Origin: Deltaproteobacteria bacterium
Lineage (GTDB): Bacteria > Desulfobacterota > Desulfobacteria > Desulfobacterales > Desulfobacteraceae
Direction: 5' to 3'
Length of the DNA stretch: 56,441 nucleotides
Assembly (NCBI GenBank): GCA_013151635.1
Contig: JAADHV010000065.1
Coordinates: 1-56,441 of the forward strand
Part shown: positions 8,564 through 16,870 of the stretch, piece after piece
How the letters are laid out: each line of letters opens with the position of its first letter
Position numbering within the stretch: position 1 is the first letter of the stretch
Notes under the pieces: generated by a model
Database searches by the model: none
What the model saw: the letters and a program-made list of their open reading frames with translations, nothing else
What the model was told of the DNA's origin: nothing
Made by a program: the position numbers and the translations under genes

Positions 8564-8739
8564 AAACGCGATGTCGTTGAATTCAAGCCGGGTGAAAAAT
8601 CAGAACTGCCTGAATTTATTGTATTATTTAAATTCAGGGCAATGGCATGGATATTGAACTGATCGAACAGGATGAAGAAACAGCTTGGGGAAAAATAAGC
8701 GGATCAGGCATTAATATTTTATACAAGGAGGAAAAATGA
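8564..8739 (+). pseudogene. Frameshifted small ORF translationally linked to the downstream Fe-S gene
   Basis: Frame one (8564 onward) reads KRDVVEFKPGEKSELPEFIVLFKFR and then stops. From 8647 the other frame reads MDIELIEQDEETAWGKISGSGINILYKEEK and ends in TGA at 8737-8739, overlapping the ATG of the next gene. The two pieces read as one continuous protein of about 57 residues interrupted by one frameshift near 8640. It is a recent pseudogene, a sequencing error or, less likely, programmed frameshifting. The family is not recognised. Confidence 0.5.
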
Positions 8740-9980
8740 CGCGCATATTCACTTCTGATATTCGGGACAGTTTAAGAAAAGACAGGCCGGACCCGTTTCC
8801 GGTGCATATTCTTGACAGGGTGGACAGGCCCACAACCGTTATTCGTGATGACAAGGTCCAAAGGGTGGATGAAAGAGACGGTGGGTTCTGCAGGGCTGGA
8901 AAAGGGGAGTTCGGGAAAAAGCTGAAAAAAGAATATAAAAGGTTTGTGGGAAAACATCCTTTATCCGGTGCATTGTGTACCATGGGCGGGGCACTCGGGC
9001 ATCTTGTGGACGAACCTGTAAAAATTGAAGAAGCTGGCCAAACGCCTTGGGGCGTATCTTCCTGGGCTCCCATGCCCAATATGTCACAAACCATTGCCCC
9101 TGGAACAGATGATCCAAAAACAAATGCCTGGCATATAAAAGAGACAGCTTATTTTTTAAGGTCTGATATTGTCGGAATCTGCAAGCTTCCGGGATATGCC
9201 GTGTTTTCTCACTCCAAGCATAATGGTAAAAAAATCGAACTTAACCATAAATATGCTGTTTCCATTCTTGTGGATCAGGATTGGAGAACGTCGTCTGCGT
9301 TCAAAGGAAATGACTGGATCAGCAATTCCATGAGTTTTATATCTTATGCCAGTTCAGGATTTATCGCCTGCATCCTTGCAGATTATATCCGGCGGCTTGG
9401 CTATCCTGCCAGGGCACACCATGCCATGAATTACCAGGTGGTTGTTCCCCCGATTCTTTTATGGTCAGGCATGGGAGAAATGTCCCGCATGGGGGATGTT
9501 GTTGTTAATCCTTTTTTAGGACCAAGGTATAAGGCTGCTGTCGTAACAACAGATATGCCCCTTGAAATAGACAGGCCCATTGATTTCGGGCTTCAGGATT
9601 TTTGTAGAAAGTGCGGAAAATGTGCTGAAATGTGTCCTTCCCAGGCCATCAGCTATGGGGATAAAATTATGCACAACGGGTATGAAAAGTGGGGTCATGA
9701 TGTTGAAAAATGTACTTCCATGAGAATTGGCAACCCCAATGGTTCCGGGTGCGGTACCTGTATCAAGGCATGTCCGTGGAACAAGCCTTTTACACCCTTT
9801 CACCGGACGGTTAACTGGTTTTTGAGAAAGTTTCCGTCCACCCGCAGGTTTGGTATTTTTTGTGATGATCTTTTAGGGTATCATAAACCAGACTATAGGC
9901 ATAAATGGTGGCTGGATCTTGACTGGGTGAACGGCAAGTTCATAAAACCCGGAAAATCGGGATATACAAGGAAAGGGTAG
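8736..9980 (+). CDS. Reductive dehalogenase-like 4Fe-4S protein
   Basis: 414 residues. The C-terminal third has two [4Fe-4S] motifs, CRKCGKCAEMCP (about 288-299) and a second set C...CGTCIKACPW (about 325-350). The middle region (DYIRRLGYPARAHHAMNYQ, GMGEMSRMGDVVVNPFLGPRYK, TDMPLEIDRPIDFGLQDFC) matches the corrinoid-binding RdhA-type core. Respiratory RdhA proteins start with a Tat signal and are followed by a small membrane anchor; neither is seen, so this is probably cytoplasmic. Corrinoid-dependent reduction (dehalogenation, epoxyqueuosine reductase-like or other) is a family inference. A strong AAGGAGG precedes the ATG. Confidence 0.82.
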   Translation: MTRIFTSDIRDSLRKDRPDPFPVHILDRVDRPTTVIRDDKVQRVDERDGGFCRAGKGEFGKKLKKEYKRFVGKHPLSGALCTMGGALGHLVDEPVKIEEAGQTPWGVSSWAPMPNMSQTIAPGTDDPKTNAWHIKETAYFLRSDIVGICKLPGYAVFSHSKHNGKKIELNHKYAVSILVDQDWRTSSAFKGNDWISNSMSFISYASSGFIACILADYIRRLGYPARAHHAMNYQVVVPPILLWSGMGEMSRMGDVVVNPFLGPRYKAAVVTTDMPLEIDRPIDFGLQDFCRKCGKCAEMCPSQAISYGDKIMHNGYEKWGHDVEKCTSMRIGNPNGSGCGTCIKACPWNKPFTPFHRTVNWFLRKFPSTRRFGIFCDDLLGYHKPDYRHKWWLDLDWVNGKFIKPGKSGYTRKG

Positions 9981-10042
9981 GATAAACACAGGCTGGTTTT
10001 ATAAATTCATTGCATATTTAAATAGCCGGGACTTTAAAACTA

Positions 10043-10071
10043 TTGATTTATACGTGTAAAATATCTATAGA
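10043..10071 (+). promoter_or_regulatory. Candidate promoter of the HDOD-kinase operon
   Basis: TTGATT (10043-10048), 17-base spacer, TATAGA (10066-10071), in the AT-rich gap ahead of the HDOD kinase. It is a moderate match to sigma-70. Confidence 0.35.
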
Positions 10072-10124
10072 AACTAATAGAGCTTTTGTATTAGAAGGAG
10101 TTTAATTTTTTTAACCGGTTATTA

Positions 10125-12263
10125 TTGTCTTGGGGAATAGTGCAAAAAAATATTTTTGAAAAAATAAAACAATCGAATAATCTTCCCCAGCTTCCCCAGG
10201 TCATGCTGAAACTGATCAAGGCCTGCAACAGTGAAAAAACAAGTATTGACGAGCTGACCGGGATTATTTCAACAGATCCTTCTTTAACATCCCGGCTCTT
10301 GCAGATTATCGGGTCACCCTATATTAATCTTCCTAAAGCCGTGAACAGCATAAAAACGGCTGTTGTCTACCTTGGGCTTGATACCATACGGAATATTGCC
10401 ATCAGCACCTCAGCCATGCGGTTTTTTAATTTTTCAAAGGCCGTTCCGGGGTTTGATACAGGAAGGTTCTGGTACCACTCTTATAAATGCGGAGTAATTG
10501 CAAGAAAAGTAGCAGAAGAAAATGATTTTTCCAACCCTGATGAATTCTTTCTTGCCGGTCTTTTGCATGACATCGGCCGATTGGTTCTATTGCAGAATTT
10601 CCCCGATGATTATAAGGCTATCCTTAAGACATCTTCCAACGAAGACCAGACCATGGCCGCTGAAATGGAAATGTTTGATACCGACACCCCCCAGGTCAGT
10701 GCATGGCTTTTCAGCCAATGGAATTTAAATCCGTTGATTTCAGATGCAGTACTTTTTATCAATGAAAGCATTGAACAGATTGAAGGCGCTCTTTCTCATG
10801 TAAAAGTGGTGTTTATTTCAAATTTCCTGGCCCGGCAGGAGGTCCTTGAAAAAATCCCTGATATTGCCTGCCTTACTGATATTCCCCAGGCAAGACTGGA
10901 ACAGATTTCAATTGAGGCTGAAGAAGAAGTTGCTGATATGGCCAAGAGCCTTGGCATTAACCTTGACGAGATTCAGGACACAATTTATGAGGATTCGTTA
11001 ACCTCGGAAATAAAGGACCTGTCTTTATTTTACGGCACACTTCAGAACCTGCTGCAAGCCAGGGACATTGATTCCGTATTGGATGTTGCCCAAAACGGGT
11101 TTAAAATTATTTTCAATATTTCAAGGGTATTTTATTTTCTTTTGGATGAAAAAAGAAATATTTTAACAGGATTCTGTACCAGCAATGATAAATCCCATAA
11201 GATTATAAAAACTATTGCCCTGCCGCTGTCAAACACATCGAGCCTTCTTGTGAAATGTGTAAAGCAACAGAAAGTTCAAAACAGCTTTAATGAAAAAGCC
11301 CCCCGGAAACTTGCAATATCGGACACACAGATTATCCGGTTGCTTGAAGCAGAAGGCTTGTATTGTGTTCCCATATATTCTTCAAAAAAAGCTTCCGGTG
11401 TAATGGCATTGGGAGTTGATAAAACAAAGATCAAAAGCCTTGATAACAGCAAAGGCCTGGTCCGGCTGTTTTCAAAGCAGACAGGTGTCTGCATCCAGAG
11501 CATACGGTTCCATAATGAGTATGCAGACAATATTCACGAAAAGAAAATGGAAGCCTATTCCACTCTGACCGATAAAGTTATTCATGAAATCAACAATCCC
11601 ATTGCAATTATTAAAAACTATATTGAAACCCTGAGCCTGAAATTGCCTGACAAGCACCCGGCCCAGGATGAACTTTCAGTGATCGGTGAGGAAATGAACC
11701 GGGTTGCAGGCCTTTTAGACAAACTCAGGAGTTTTTCAAGGCCTAAAATCGACGGATTTGAACCAGTGGATATTAACAAGCTTTGTCAAAGCATACTTGA
11801 GATTTTAAAAAAATCAATCCTGCTTCCAAAACATATTGAGGCCGTCATCACCATTGACCCTGAAATGCCAAAGGTAAAGACAGACCAGGACGGATTAAAA
11901 CAGGTTTTTATAAACCTTGTGAAAAATGCAGCCGAGGCCATGGATAAGGGTGGCAAAATAAGCGTCTCCACACGTTTTTTATCAGGGTCGGCCAAAATTA
12001 TGATTGATGAAAAAAAACGAATTCCCGGAAGCATTGAAATTATTGTTGCTGACAATGGACCCGGGATTTCTGAAAAAATAAAAGAAACATTGTTTGAACC
12101 TTATACCACAACCAAAATAGGTGCTGCCAACTCAGGCCTGGGACTTTCCATTGTCCACTCCATTATAAAAGAGTTGAACGGAAAAATTATTTGTGAGACA
12201 AAGCCTGGCAAGGGAAGCCGTTTTATCATCACGCTGCCTGTCAGCTCATCAAAGAGAAAATAA
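10125..12263 (+). CDS. HDOD-GAF hybrid sensor histidine kinase
   Basis: 712 residues, no membrane segments, so cytoplasmic. HDOD domain at about 15-215 with LAGLLHDIGRLVLLQNFP and LPQLPQVMLKLI; GAF-like region at about 300-460; dimerisation helix with phospho-acceptor His in IHEINNPIAIIKNYIE near 487; HATPase with N box NLVKNAAEAM, G1 VADNGPGIS and G2 SGLGLSIVHSI. No receiver domain is attached and no response regulator is adjacent. The start is uncertain: AAGGAG (10095-10100) is about 24 bases from TTG 10125, and GTG 10140 is an alternative. It is followed at 40 bases by the MshEN-like gene. Input could be a small molecule sensed by GAF. Confidence 0.85.
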   Translation: MSWGIVQKNIFEKIKQSNNLPQLPQVMLKLIKACNSEKTSIDELTGIISTDPSLTSRLLQIIGSPYINLPKAVNSIKTAVVYLGLDTIRNIAISTSAMRFFNFSKAVPGFDTGRFWYHSYKCGVIARKVAEENDFSNPDEFFLAGLLHDIGRLVLLQNFPDDYKAILKTSSNEDQTMAAEMEMFDTDTPQVSAWLFSQWNLNPLISDAVLFINESIEQIEGALSHVKVVFISNFLARQEVLEKIPDIACLTDIPQARLEQISIEAEEEVADMAKSLGINLDEIQDTIYEDSLTSEIKDLSLFYGTLQNLLQARDIDSVLDVAQNGFKIIFNISRVFYFLLDEKRNILTGFCTSNDKSHKIIKTIALPLSNTSSLLVKCVKQQKVQNSFNEKAPRKLAISDTQIIRLLEAEGLYCVPIYSSKKASGVMALGVDKTKIKSLDNSKGLVRLFSKQTGVCIQSIRFHNEYADNIHEKKMEAYSTLTDKVIHEINNPIAIIKNYIETLSLKLPDKHPAQDELSVIGEEMNRVAGLLDKLRSFSRPKIDGFEPVDINKLCQSILEILKKSILLPKHIEAVITIDPEMPKVKTDQDGLKQVFINLVKNAAEAMDKGGKISVSTRFLSGSAKIMIDEKKRIPGSIEIIVADNGPGISEKIKETLFEPYTTTKIGAANSGLGLSIVHSIIKELNGKIICETKPGKGSRFIITLPVSSSKRK

Positions 12264-12303
12264 GGATAAAGGCTTGAGGCCATTGCAATATCGAAGAATA
12301 ATA

Positions 12304-13251
12304 ATGCCTGAAATGGCAGGACCGTTAAAAACCGGCGAACTGCTTGTAAAAGAGGGGTTAATACGTCTTGATGATATTGATATGGCCCTTTCGATCCAGG
12401 AAAAGAAGCAGGATTCATTGACCCTTGGAAAGAAACGTTTTTTAGGAATGATTTTATGTGACCTGAACCTGGTCACACCGGTGGATAATTTTTATGTTCT
12501 TAATAAATATAATAAATTTACATCCATTCAATCTGTACTGGTGTCAAAAAATATAATTTCAAAGCAAGTTTTATTAAAAACGGAAAACGGATCGCATGAG
12601 CAGAATATTCCATTCATAAGCTTTCTTCTTAAAAAAAAGCTGATCTCTACTGTAAAAATGCAAGAATTATTGTTTGAGCTTTTCCATATCCCGTTTAGAT
12701 CAATAAGTGATTTTATCTTTAATAAAAAGGACAAAAAAGAACTCAGTCTGGTTCTGGATAAACAAAAGGCCCTTAAAAACGGGATTATACCGATGGTTTT
12801 AAAGGACAATACAATATTGTTCGGTATTACTGACCCTGAAAACATATTGTTCATACGAAATTTGAATGATCAATTTCCCCAATACCGGTTCAAGGTCTTG
12901 TTCATTCCTTTTTCCGGGTTTTCATGGTTTTATAAAATAATATATGACAAAACCGGGCAGGAAGTAAGCCCGGACAAAGGAGCATTAGATATTGCAAAGC
13001 TTTTAAGTTTTAAAACAATTATCCAAGATCCTGAACAGCAAAATGAATCCATAAAAACATTGTATGAAAGATATGAATTACTCAGGGAGTCAGCCGGGAA
13101 GCCAAGGCGTGATAACATGCAGAATGAATTTAAGGAATTTATTTTGCAAACCCATAAAAGAATCACACAAGAGTATAAAAGCAGGTGCATTGAGTTTTTT
13201 TTGAAAAAGGAAAATCAGGATATCAAAATTGTGGCGTTTCCAAAAAGGTAA
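12304..13251 (+). CDS. Stand-alone MshEN/GspE N-terminal-domain protein
   Basis: About 315 residues from the ATG at 12304, chosen because the sequence recognisable as family starts just after it (KTGELLVKEGLIRLDDIDMALSIQEKK). A second copy-like region around residue 100 (ISFLLKKKLISTVKMQELLFELFHIPFRSI) and IPMVLKDNTILFGITDPEN near 160 complete the T2SSE_N/MshEN pattern. These domains precede the ATPase in type II secretion and pilus motors, and some bind c-di-GMP. Here the ATPase is missing and the C-terminus is charged and coiled. It lies between a histidine kinase and a MinD-like ATPase. A c-di-GMP-responsive adaptor is an inference only. Confidence 0.65.
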   Translation: MPEMAGPLKTGELLVKEGLIRLDDIDMALSIQEKKQDSLTLGKKRFLGMILCDLNLVTPVDNFYVLNKYNKFTSIQSVLVSKNIISKQVLLKTENGSHEQNIPFISFLLKKKLISTVKMQELLFELFHIPFRSISDFIFNKKDKKELSLVLDKQKALKNGIIPMVLKDNTILFGITDPENILFIRNLNDQFPQYRFKVLFIPFSGFSWFYKIIYDKTGQEVSPDKGALDIAKLLSFKTIIQDPEQQNESIKTLYERYELLRESAGKPRRDNMQNEFKEFILQTHKRITQEYKSRCIEFFLKKENQDIKIVAFPKR

Positions 13252-13261
13252 GTGAACCATT

Positions 13262-14308
13262 ATGGCAAGAATCATTACAATTACCAGTGGAAAAGGCGGG
13301 GTAGGGAAAACAGGTATAAGCCTTAACCTGTCTTTGTCTCTGGCATCAGAAGGATACAAAGTCTGCCTGTTTGATGCAGACCTTGGCCTTGCCAATGTGA
13401 ATATTCTAACCGGCATATATCCCAAAAAGGATCTTGAATCCGTGATATCGGGACAATTTGGTTTAAATGAAATCATCATAAAAGACTTTCAGGGCATTGA
13501 TATAATTCCGGGAAGCTCAGGGGTGGAAAAAATCGCAGACCTGACCCGGACTCAGACTGGAACTCTCATCAGCGCTTTTCTAGATATTAAAGACTATGAT
13601 TATTTTATTTTTGACACATCAGCCGGTATCTCATCCCAGGTTCTTTCCTTTTGCATGGCATCCCATGAAATCATCCTTGTGGCCACCTGCGAGCCAACAT
13701 CCTTAACCGATGCATATTCAATGCTCAAAGTATTGTCAAAGTATCAATATAAGAACCCTGTCAAAGTCGTGATCAACCAGGTCAAGCAAGGCAAGGCCGC
13801 CCAAAAGGCCTATGCAAAGTTGAAAGATACTGTGAAAAGATTTCTTTGTATCAATGTGGAACCTCTGGGAATTGTTGCATGGGATAAGAATGTCAGGGCC
13901 GCAGTTATTTCCCAGACACCTTTTTTCATGCTTTTCCCTGATACAATTGCATCAAAGTGTATCAAAGCCATTACCCAAAAATTAATAAACAGGGCTGACA
14001 GCACCGGGGATATGCCCTTAGAGATTTTCTGGGACAAGTGCCTGTCTTTTTTTGAGAAACATTATAAAATAAAAAAAGACCCGGTTCTTCAAAAAGCGCC
14101 TTTAAAAGAAAAAGACCCGGATACTTTGAAAGCACTTTCCAATATTGAATCCAAACTTTCTATGTTGATAAAAGAAGTGGGTGCCATTAAACAATTTATT
14201 GAAATCCATGAATTTGCTGCAAAGAAGAGCCGCAATAAAAAAAATCAGGCACCCGGGCCCAAAGAAATTGCCCTTGATTTTGAATCCTGGCTTAAAAAAG
14301 GATATTGA
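13262..14308 (+). CDS. FlhG/MinD-like ParA-family ATPase
   Basis: 348 residues. The deviant Walker A GKGGVGKTGISLNLS (about 10-24), Walker A' LFDADLGLANVNILTG and Walker B-like DYFIFDTSAGISSQVLSF are typical of FlhG/MinD. The C-terminal ~80 residues are an extra charged, helical tail ending EIALDFESWLKKGY. It forms an operon with the HDOD kinase and MshEN protein (10-base gap). No flagellar gene is nearby, so a positioning role for a pilus, secretion or chemosensory complex is possible but not shown. No canonical MinD membrane-targeting helix was recognised. Confidence 0.87.
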   Translation: MARIITITSGKGGVGKTGISLNLSLSLASEGYKVCLFDADLGLANVNILTGIYPKKDLESVISGQFGLNEIIIKDFQGIDIIPGSSGVEKIADLTRTQTGTLISAFLDIKDYDYFIFDTSAGISSQVLSFCMASHEIILVATCEPTSLTDAYSMLKVLSKYQYKNPVKVVINQVKQGKAAQKAYAKLKDTVKRFLCINVEPLGIVAWDKNVRAAVISQTPFFMLFPDTIASKCIKAITQKLINRADSTGDMPLEIFWDKCLSFFEKHYKIKKDPVLQKAPLKEKDPDTLKALSNIESKLSMLIKEVGAIKQFIEIHEFAAKKSRNKKNQAPGPKEIALDFESWLKKGY

Positions 14309-14318
14309 TGTTTAAAAA

Positions 14319-14361
14319 AAAAGAATCAAATCTTATGCAGATGGATTTGATTCCTTTTTTT
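14319..14361. terminator. Terminator between convergent genes
   Basis: GAATCAAATC (14323-14332) pairs with GATTTGATTC (14344-14353) across an 11-base loop, followed by C and a T run on the plus strand and preceded by an A run that would serve the minus strand. It lies between the converging MinD-like gene and the duplicated-domain gene, so it may act in both directions. Confidence 0.85.
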
Positions 14362-14388
14362 ACAGTATTGGTTCAAATTTATACTGGC

Positions 14389-14925
14389 TTAATTTGAACC
14401 CGTGATATTTTTGTCCACAACCATACCGTCTTTGATTAGAAAATAAGTATAACCTATTTCCGGATCTTTTGGGCCGAAAGTCAGCTTTTTAATGCCGTTG
14501 TCATAGTCATGGTTGCTGACAGGGTTTCCCCATCTGGCTTTCAACTCGTCAACAGTCAAGGGGTTTGCATTATAGTAATCAGCCATGAGTCCTCTGGGTT
14601 CCGGGTTGTTTTTTATTCCGGAAGCTTTTTTTGAGCCTGTATCATCCGTGGTTCCCCTGTCAATTACCCGGCCGTTCCGGGTTAGAAAATAAGTATAACC
14701 TATTTCCGGATCTTTTGGGCCGAAAATCATTTTTTCAGCGCCATCGTCCATTTTAATAACATTGACAGGTTCTCCATAGGATGCCTTTAACTGGTCTGCC
14801 GTCATGGGGTTGGTTTTGTAATATGAGGCAAGCCAGCCGGCATTTGCCTGTCCAGGGATACTAATTGCCATTGAAAAACAGAAAACGGCGATCATTAAAC
14901 TTGTTTTTACCATATTTTTTTTCAT
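14389..14925 (-). CDS. Secreted duplicated-domain protein under a sigma-54 promoter
   Basis: 178 residues. A signal peptide (MKKNMVKTSLMIAVFCFSMAISIPGQANA) precedes two copies of a ~65-residue unit: YYKTNPMTADQLKASYGEP...IFGPKDPEIGYTYFL and YYNANPLTVDELKARWGNP...TFGPKDPEIGYTYFL. The unit has a helix then beta strands, loosely like BamE/SmpA folds, but the family is not identified. 44 nucleotides are identical between repeats (14436-14479 and 14682-14725), pointing to recent duplication or conversion. AAGGA precedes the ATG. Transcription probably depends on sigma-54 and the divergent activator. Presumably periplasmic or surface-exposed. Confidence 0.8.
   Translation of the reverse strand: MKKNMVKTSLMIAVFCFSMAISIPGQANAGWLASYYKTNPMTADQLKASYGEPVNVIKMDDGAEKMIFGPKDPEIGYTYFLTRNGRVIDRGTTDDTGSKKASGIKNNPEPRGLMADYYNANPLTVDELKARWGNPVSNHDYDNGIKKLTFGPKDPEIGYTYFLIKDGMVVDKNITGSN
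14436..14725. repeat. 44-bp exact direct repeat inside a coding sequence
   Basis: Positions 14436-14479 and 14682-14725 are identical over 44 bases and encode the same FGPKDPEIGYTYFL segment in the two domains of the secreted protein. Identity includes third codon positions while flanking domain sequence has diverged. Confidence 0.9.
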
Positions 14926-14986
14926 TTTGTTTCATCCTTAGTTTATAAAATATTATAAGTTATGTGTTTACCTGGAAAAGAACAAA

Positions 14987-15002
14987 TGCAATGCTTGTGC
15001 CA
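14987..15002 (-). promoter_or_regulatory. Sigma-54 promoter (-24/-12)
   Basis: On the minus strand TGGCAC-N5-TTGCA matches the sigma-54 consensus with the obligatory 10 bases between GG and GC. It is about 62 bases ahead of the duplicated-domain gene and divergent from a sigma-54 activator gene. Confidence 0.8.
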
Positions 15003-15084
15003 TAGGATAATATAGAAGAAAAATATAATTATTCCAGCATATTGCATGCAAGAGGTTAAAAATTGTCCAAGCGACATTCTTTTC

Positions 15085-15127
15085 AACTTGAAATAGTAAT
15101 TTTCAAATAGTAATATAAATTCAAGTT
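15085..15127. promoter_or_regulatory. Candidate activator binding region (UAS)
   Basis: AACTTGAA (15085-15092) and TTCAAGTT (15120-15127) form an exact 8-bp inverted repeat, and AAATAGTAAT occurs twice between them. It is placed about 85-125 bases upstream of the sigma-54 promoter, the usual distance for enhancer sites, and also just ahead of the activator gene (possible autoregulation). Confidence 0.45.
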
Positions 15128-15153
15128 TAATTATAAATTATCAAGGTCAAAAA

Positions 15154-16788
15154 ATGTTAGCCAAAGACATTAAGTTATCGGAAATATTAAGCCAGGAACC
15201 CGGAACAGGATTTCCCCTGTTTGGTGCCCAGCGAATGATAATAAGCGGGTTGCCGGCCATGAGCCGGTTATTGAAACAATTACTTACCCTTATCGGCCCT
15301 GAACAGCTTGCCGGCGTCCTTTCCAGGTTCGGCTACCAGATAGGCATGGCAGGTGCCTTGAAGATCGCAGCCCTGTATGATTTTGATTCACCAATGGAAT
15401 GGCTCAAATCATTCAAATATATTGGCAGCATTGCAGGAATTGCAGATTCTATGATTGAAATTCAGCATTTTGACAGGGAAACAAAATCACTTAAATTTTC
15501 CGTGATTTGTAAATCTTCATTTGAGGTGGAATGCTGGAAATCCATATCAACAGACATGGCGCCAAATCCCATCTGCCACATTTCAACAGGGGCGCTGAGT
15601 GGATTTGCAAGCGTGGTGTTTGGAAGTGAAGTATTGGCAAAGGAGGTAGCCTGCCAGGCCCAGGGACATAAGCATTGTTTTGCCGAGGGAAGGTCAGCTT
15701 CGGATTGGGGACTGTCATCTGCCCAGGTAAGAGAGCTTTGGGCGCAGCTGGAGATGAATCCTTTTGAAAAAGAGATAGAATTGCTGGAAGAAAAATTAAA
15801 AAAAACACAAAAGGACCTTGCCAGGCAAAAAGAAAAAATCCATGATCTGGAGGCCCAAACAACTCAGATTGGTGACAAGGACGGGATTATTTATAGAAGC
15901 GGCAATATGAAAAAATTGATTCTTCTTGCAGATAAAGTAGCCCCCACTCATTCAATAGTTCTGATCCAGGGTGAAAGCGGTACAGGAAAGGAAGTGCTTG
16001 CAAGGTATATCCATAACCATTCGGGCCGGTCTGAACATCCTTTTTTTGCTGTTAACTGCGCTGCCCTTCCCCCAAAGCTCCTGGAATCAGAGCTTTTCGG
16101 GCATGTAAAAGGTGCTTTTACCGGTGCGAATTCAAACCACAAAGGCTTGTTTCTGGAAACCGGTAAAGGCTCTTTTTTCCTTGATGAAATCGGAGAGCTT
16201 CCACTTGAACTCCAGTCAAAATTATTAAGGGTTTTGCAGGAAAAGGAAATCAGGCCTGTCGGCGGTTTAAAATCCATTCCCACTAAAGCGCGTATTATTG
16301 CTGCAACAAACCGTGATTTAAAGACATTGGTCAAAGAAAAAATGTTTCGGGAGGATCTGTATTATCGCCTTGCCGTATTCCCTTTGACCGTGAAGCCCTT
16401 GCGCGATCGCAAAGAAGATATCCTCCTGCTTTCCCGGCATTTTCTTGAACAATTGCGGCCAGGGCATCCGGGATTTTCACCGGCAGCGATCAGGATGATG
16501 GAAACTTATCCCTGGCCGGGTAATGTCAGGGAGCTTGAAAACTGCATTGAATACGCTATAATTTTAGCAGGACAGGACAGAATCATGCCGGAACATTTTC
16601 CACAGTCTATCGTATCTGAAGACCCTCTGACGGCGATTTCTTCTGATCTCCCTACATTAAAAGAACTGGAAAAAAGGTATACCAGGCTGGTACTGAAAAC
16701 TACAAACCAAAACAAGCAAAAGGCTTCCAAAATTCTTGGCACAAGCGTTACTACATTATGGCGGCGGATAAAAGAAATGGGAATGTAA
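15154..16788 (+). CDS. XylR_N/V4R sigma-54-dependent transcriptional activator
   Basis: 544 residues. N-terminal XylR_N/V4R ligand-sensing module (about 15-185, with V4R cysteines near 141, 167 and 175), a coiled-coil B linker (about 200-237), then a complete AAA+ domain: GESGTGKE 273-280, ELFGHVKGAFTGA ending at 325 (sigma-54 contact loop) and FFLDEIGELP 341-350. A Fis-type HTH ends the protein (NKQKASKILGTSVTTLWRRIKEMG). XylR/DmpR-type sensors bind aromatic effectors. It is divergent from a gene with a clear sigma-54 promoter, the likely target. AAGG lies before the ATG. Confidence 0.92.
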   Translation: MLAKDIKLSEILSQEPGTGFPLFGAQRMIISGLPAMSRLLKQLLTLIGPEQLAGVLSRFGYQIGMAGALKIAALYDFDSPMEWLKSFKYIGSIAGIADSMIEIQHFDRETKSLKFSVICKSSFEVECWKSISTDMAPNPICHISTGALSGFASVVFGSEVLAKEVACQAQGHKHCFAEGRSASDWGLSSAQVRELWAQLEMNPFEKEIELLEEKLKKTQKDLARQKEKIHDLEAQTTQIGDKDGIIYRSGNMKKLILLADKVAPTHSIVLIQGESGTGKEVLARYIHNHSGRSEHPFFAVNCAALPPKLLESELFGHVKGAFTGANSNHKGLFLETGKGSFFLDEIGELPLELQSKLLRVLQEKEIRPVGGLKSIPTKARIIAATNRDLKTLVKEKMFREDLYYRLAVFPLTVKPLRDRKEDILLLSRHFLEQLRPGHPGFSPAAIRMMETYPWPGNVRELENCIEYAIILAGQDRIMPEHFPQSIVSEDPLTAISSDLPTLKELEKRYTRLVLKTTNQNKQKASKILGTSVTTLWRRIKEMGM

Positions 16789-16870
16789 ATTTCATTGAAA
16801 ATACAAATCAAAGTGGTAAAATATCAAAACAAAGAAGTTAAACCGCTTGTAAATAAAGAAAGGATGCTTT

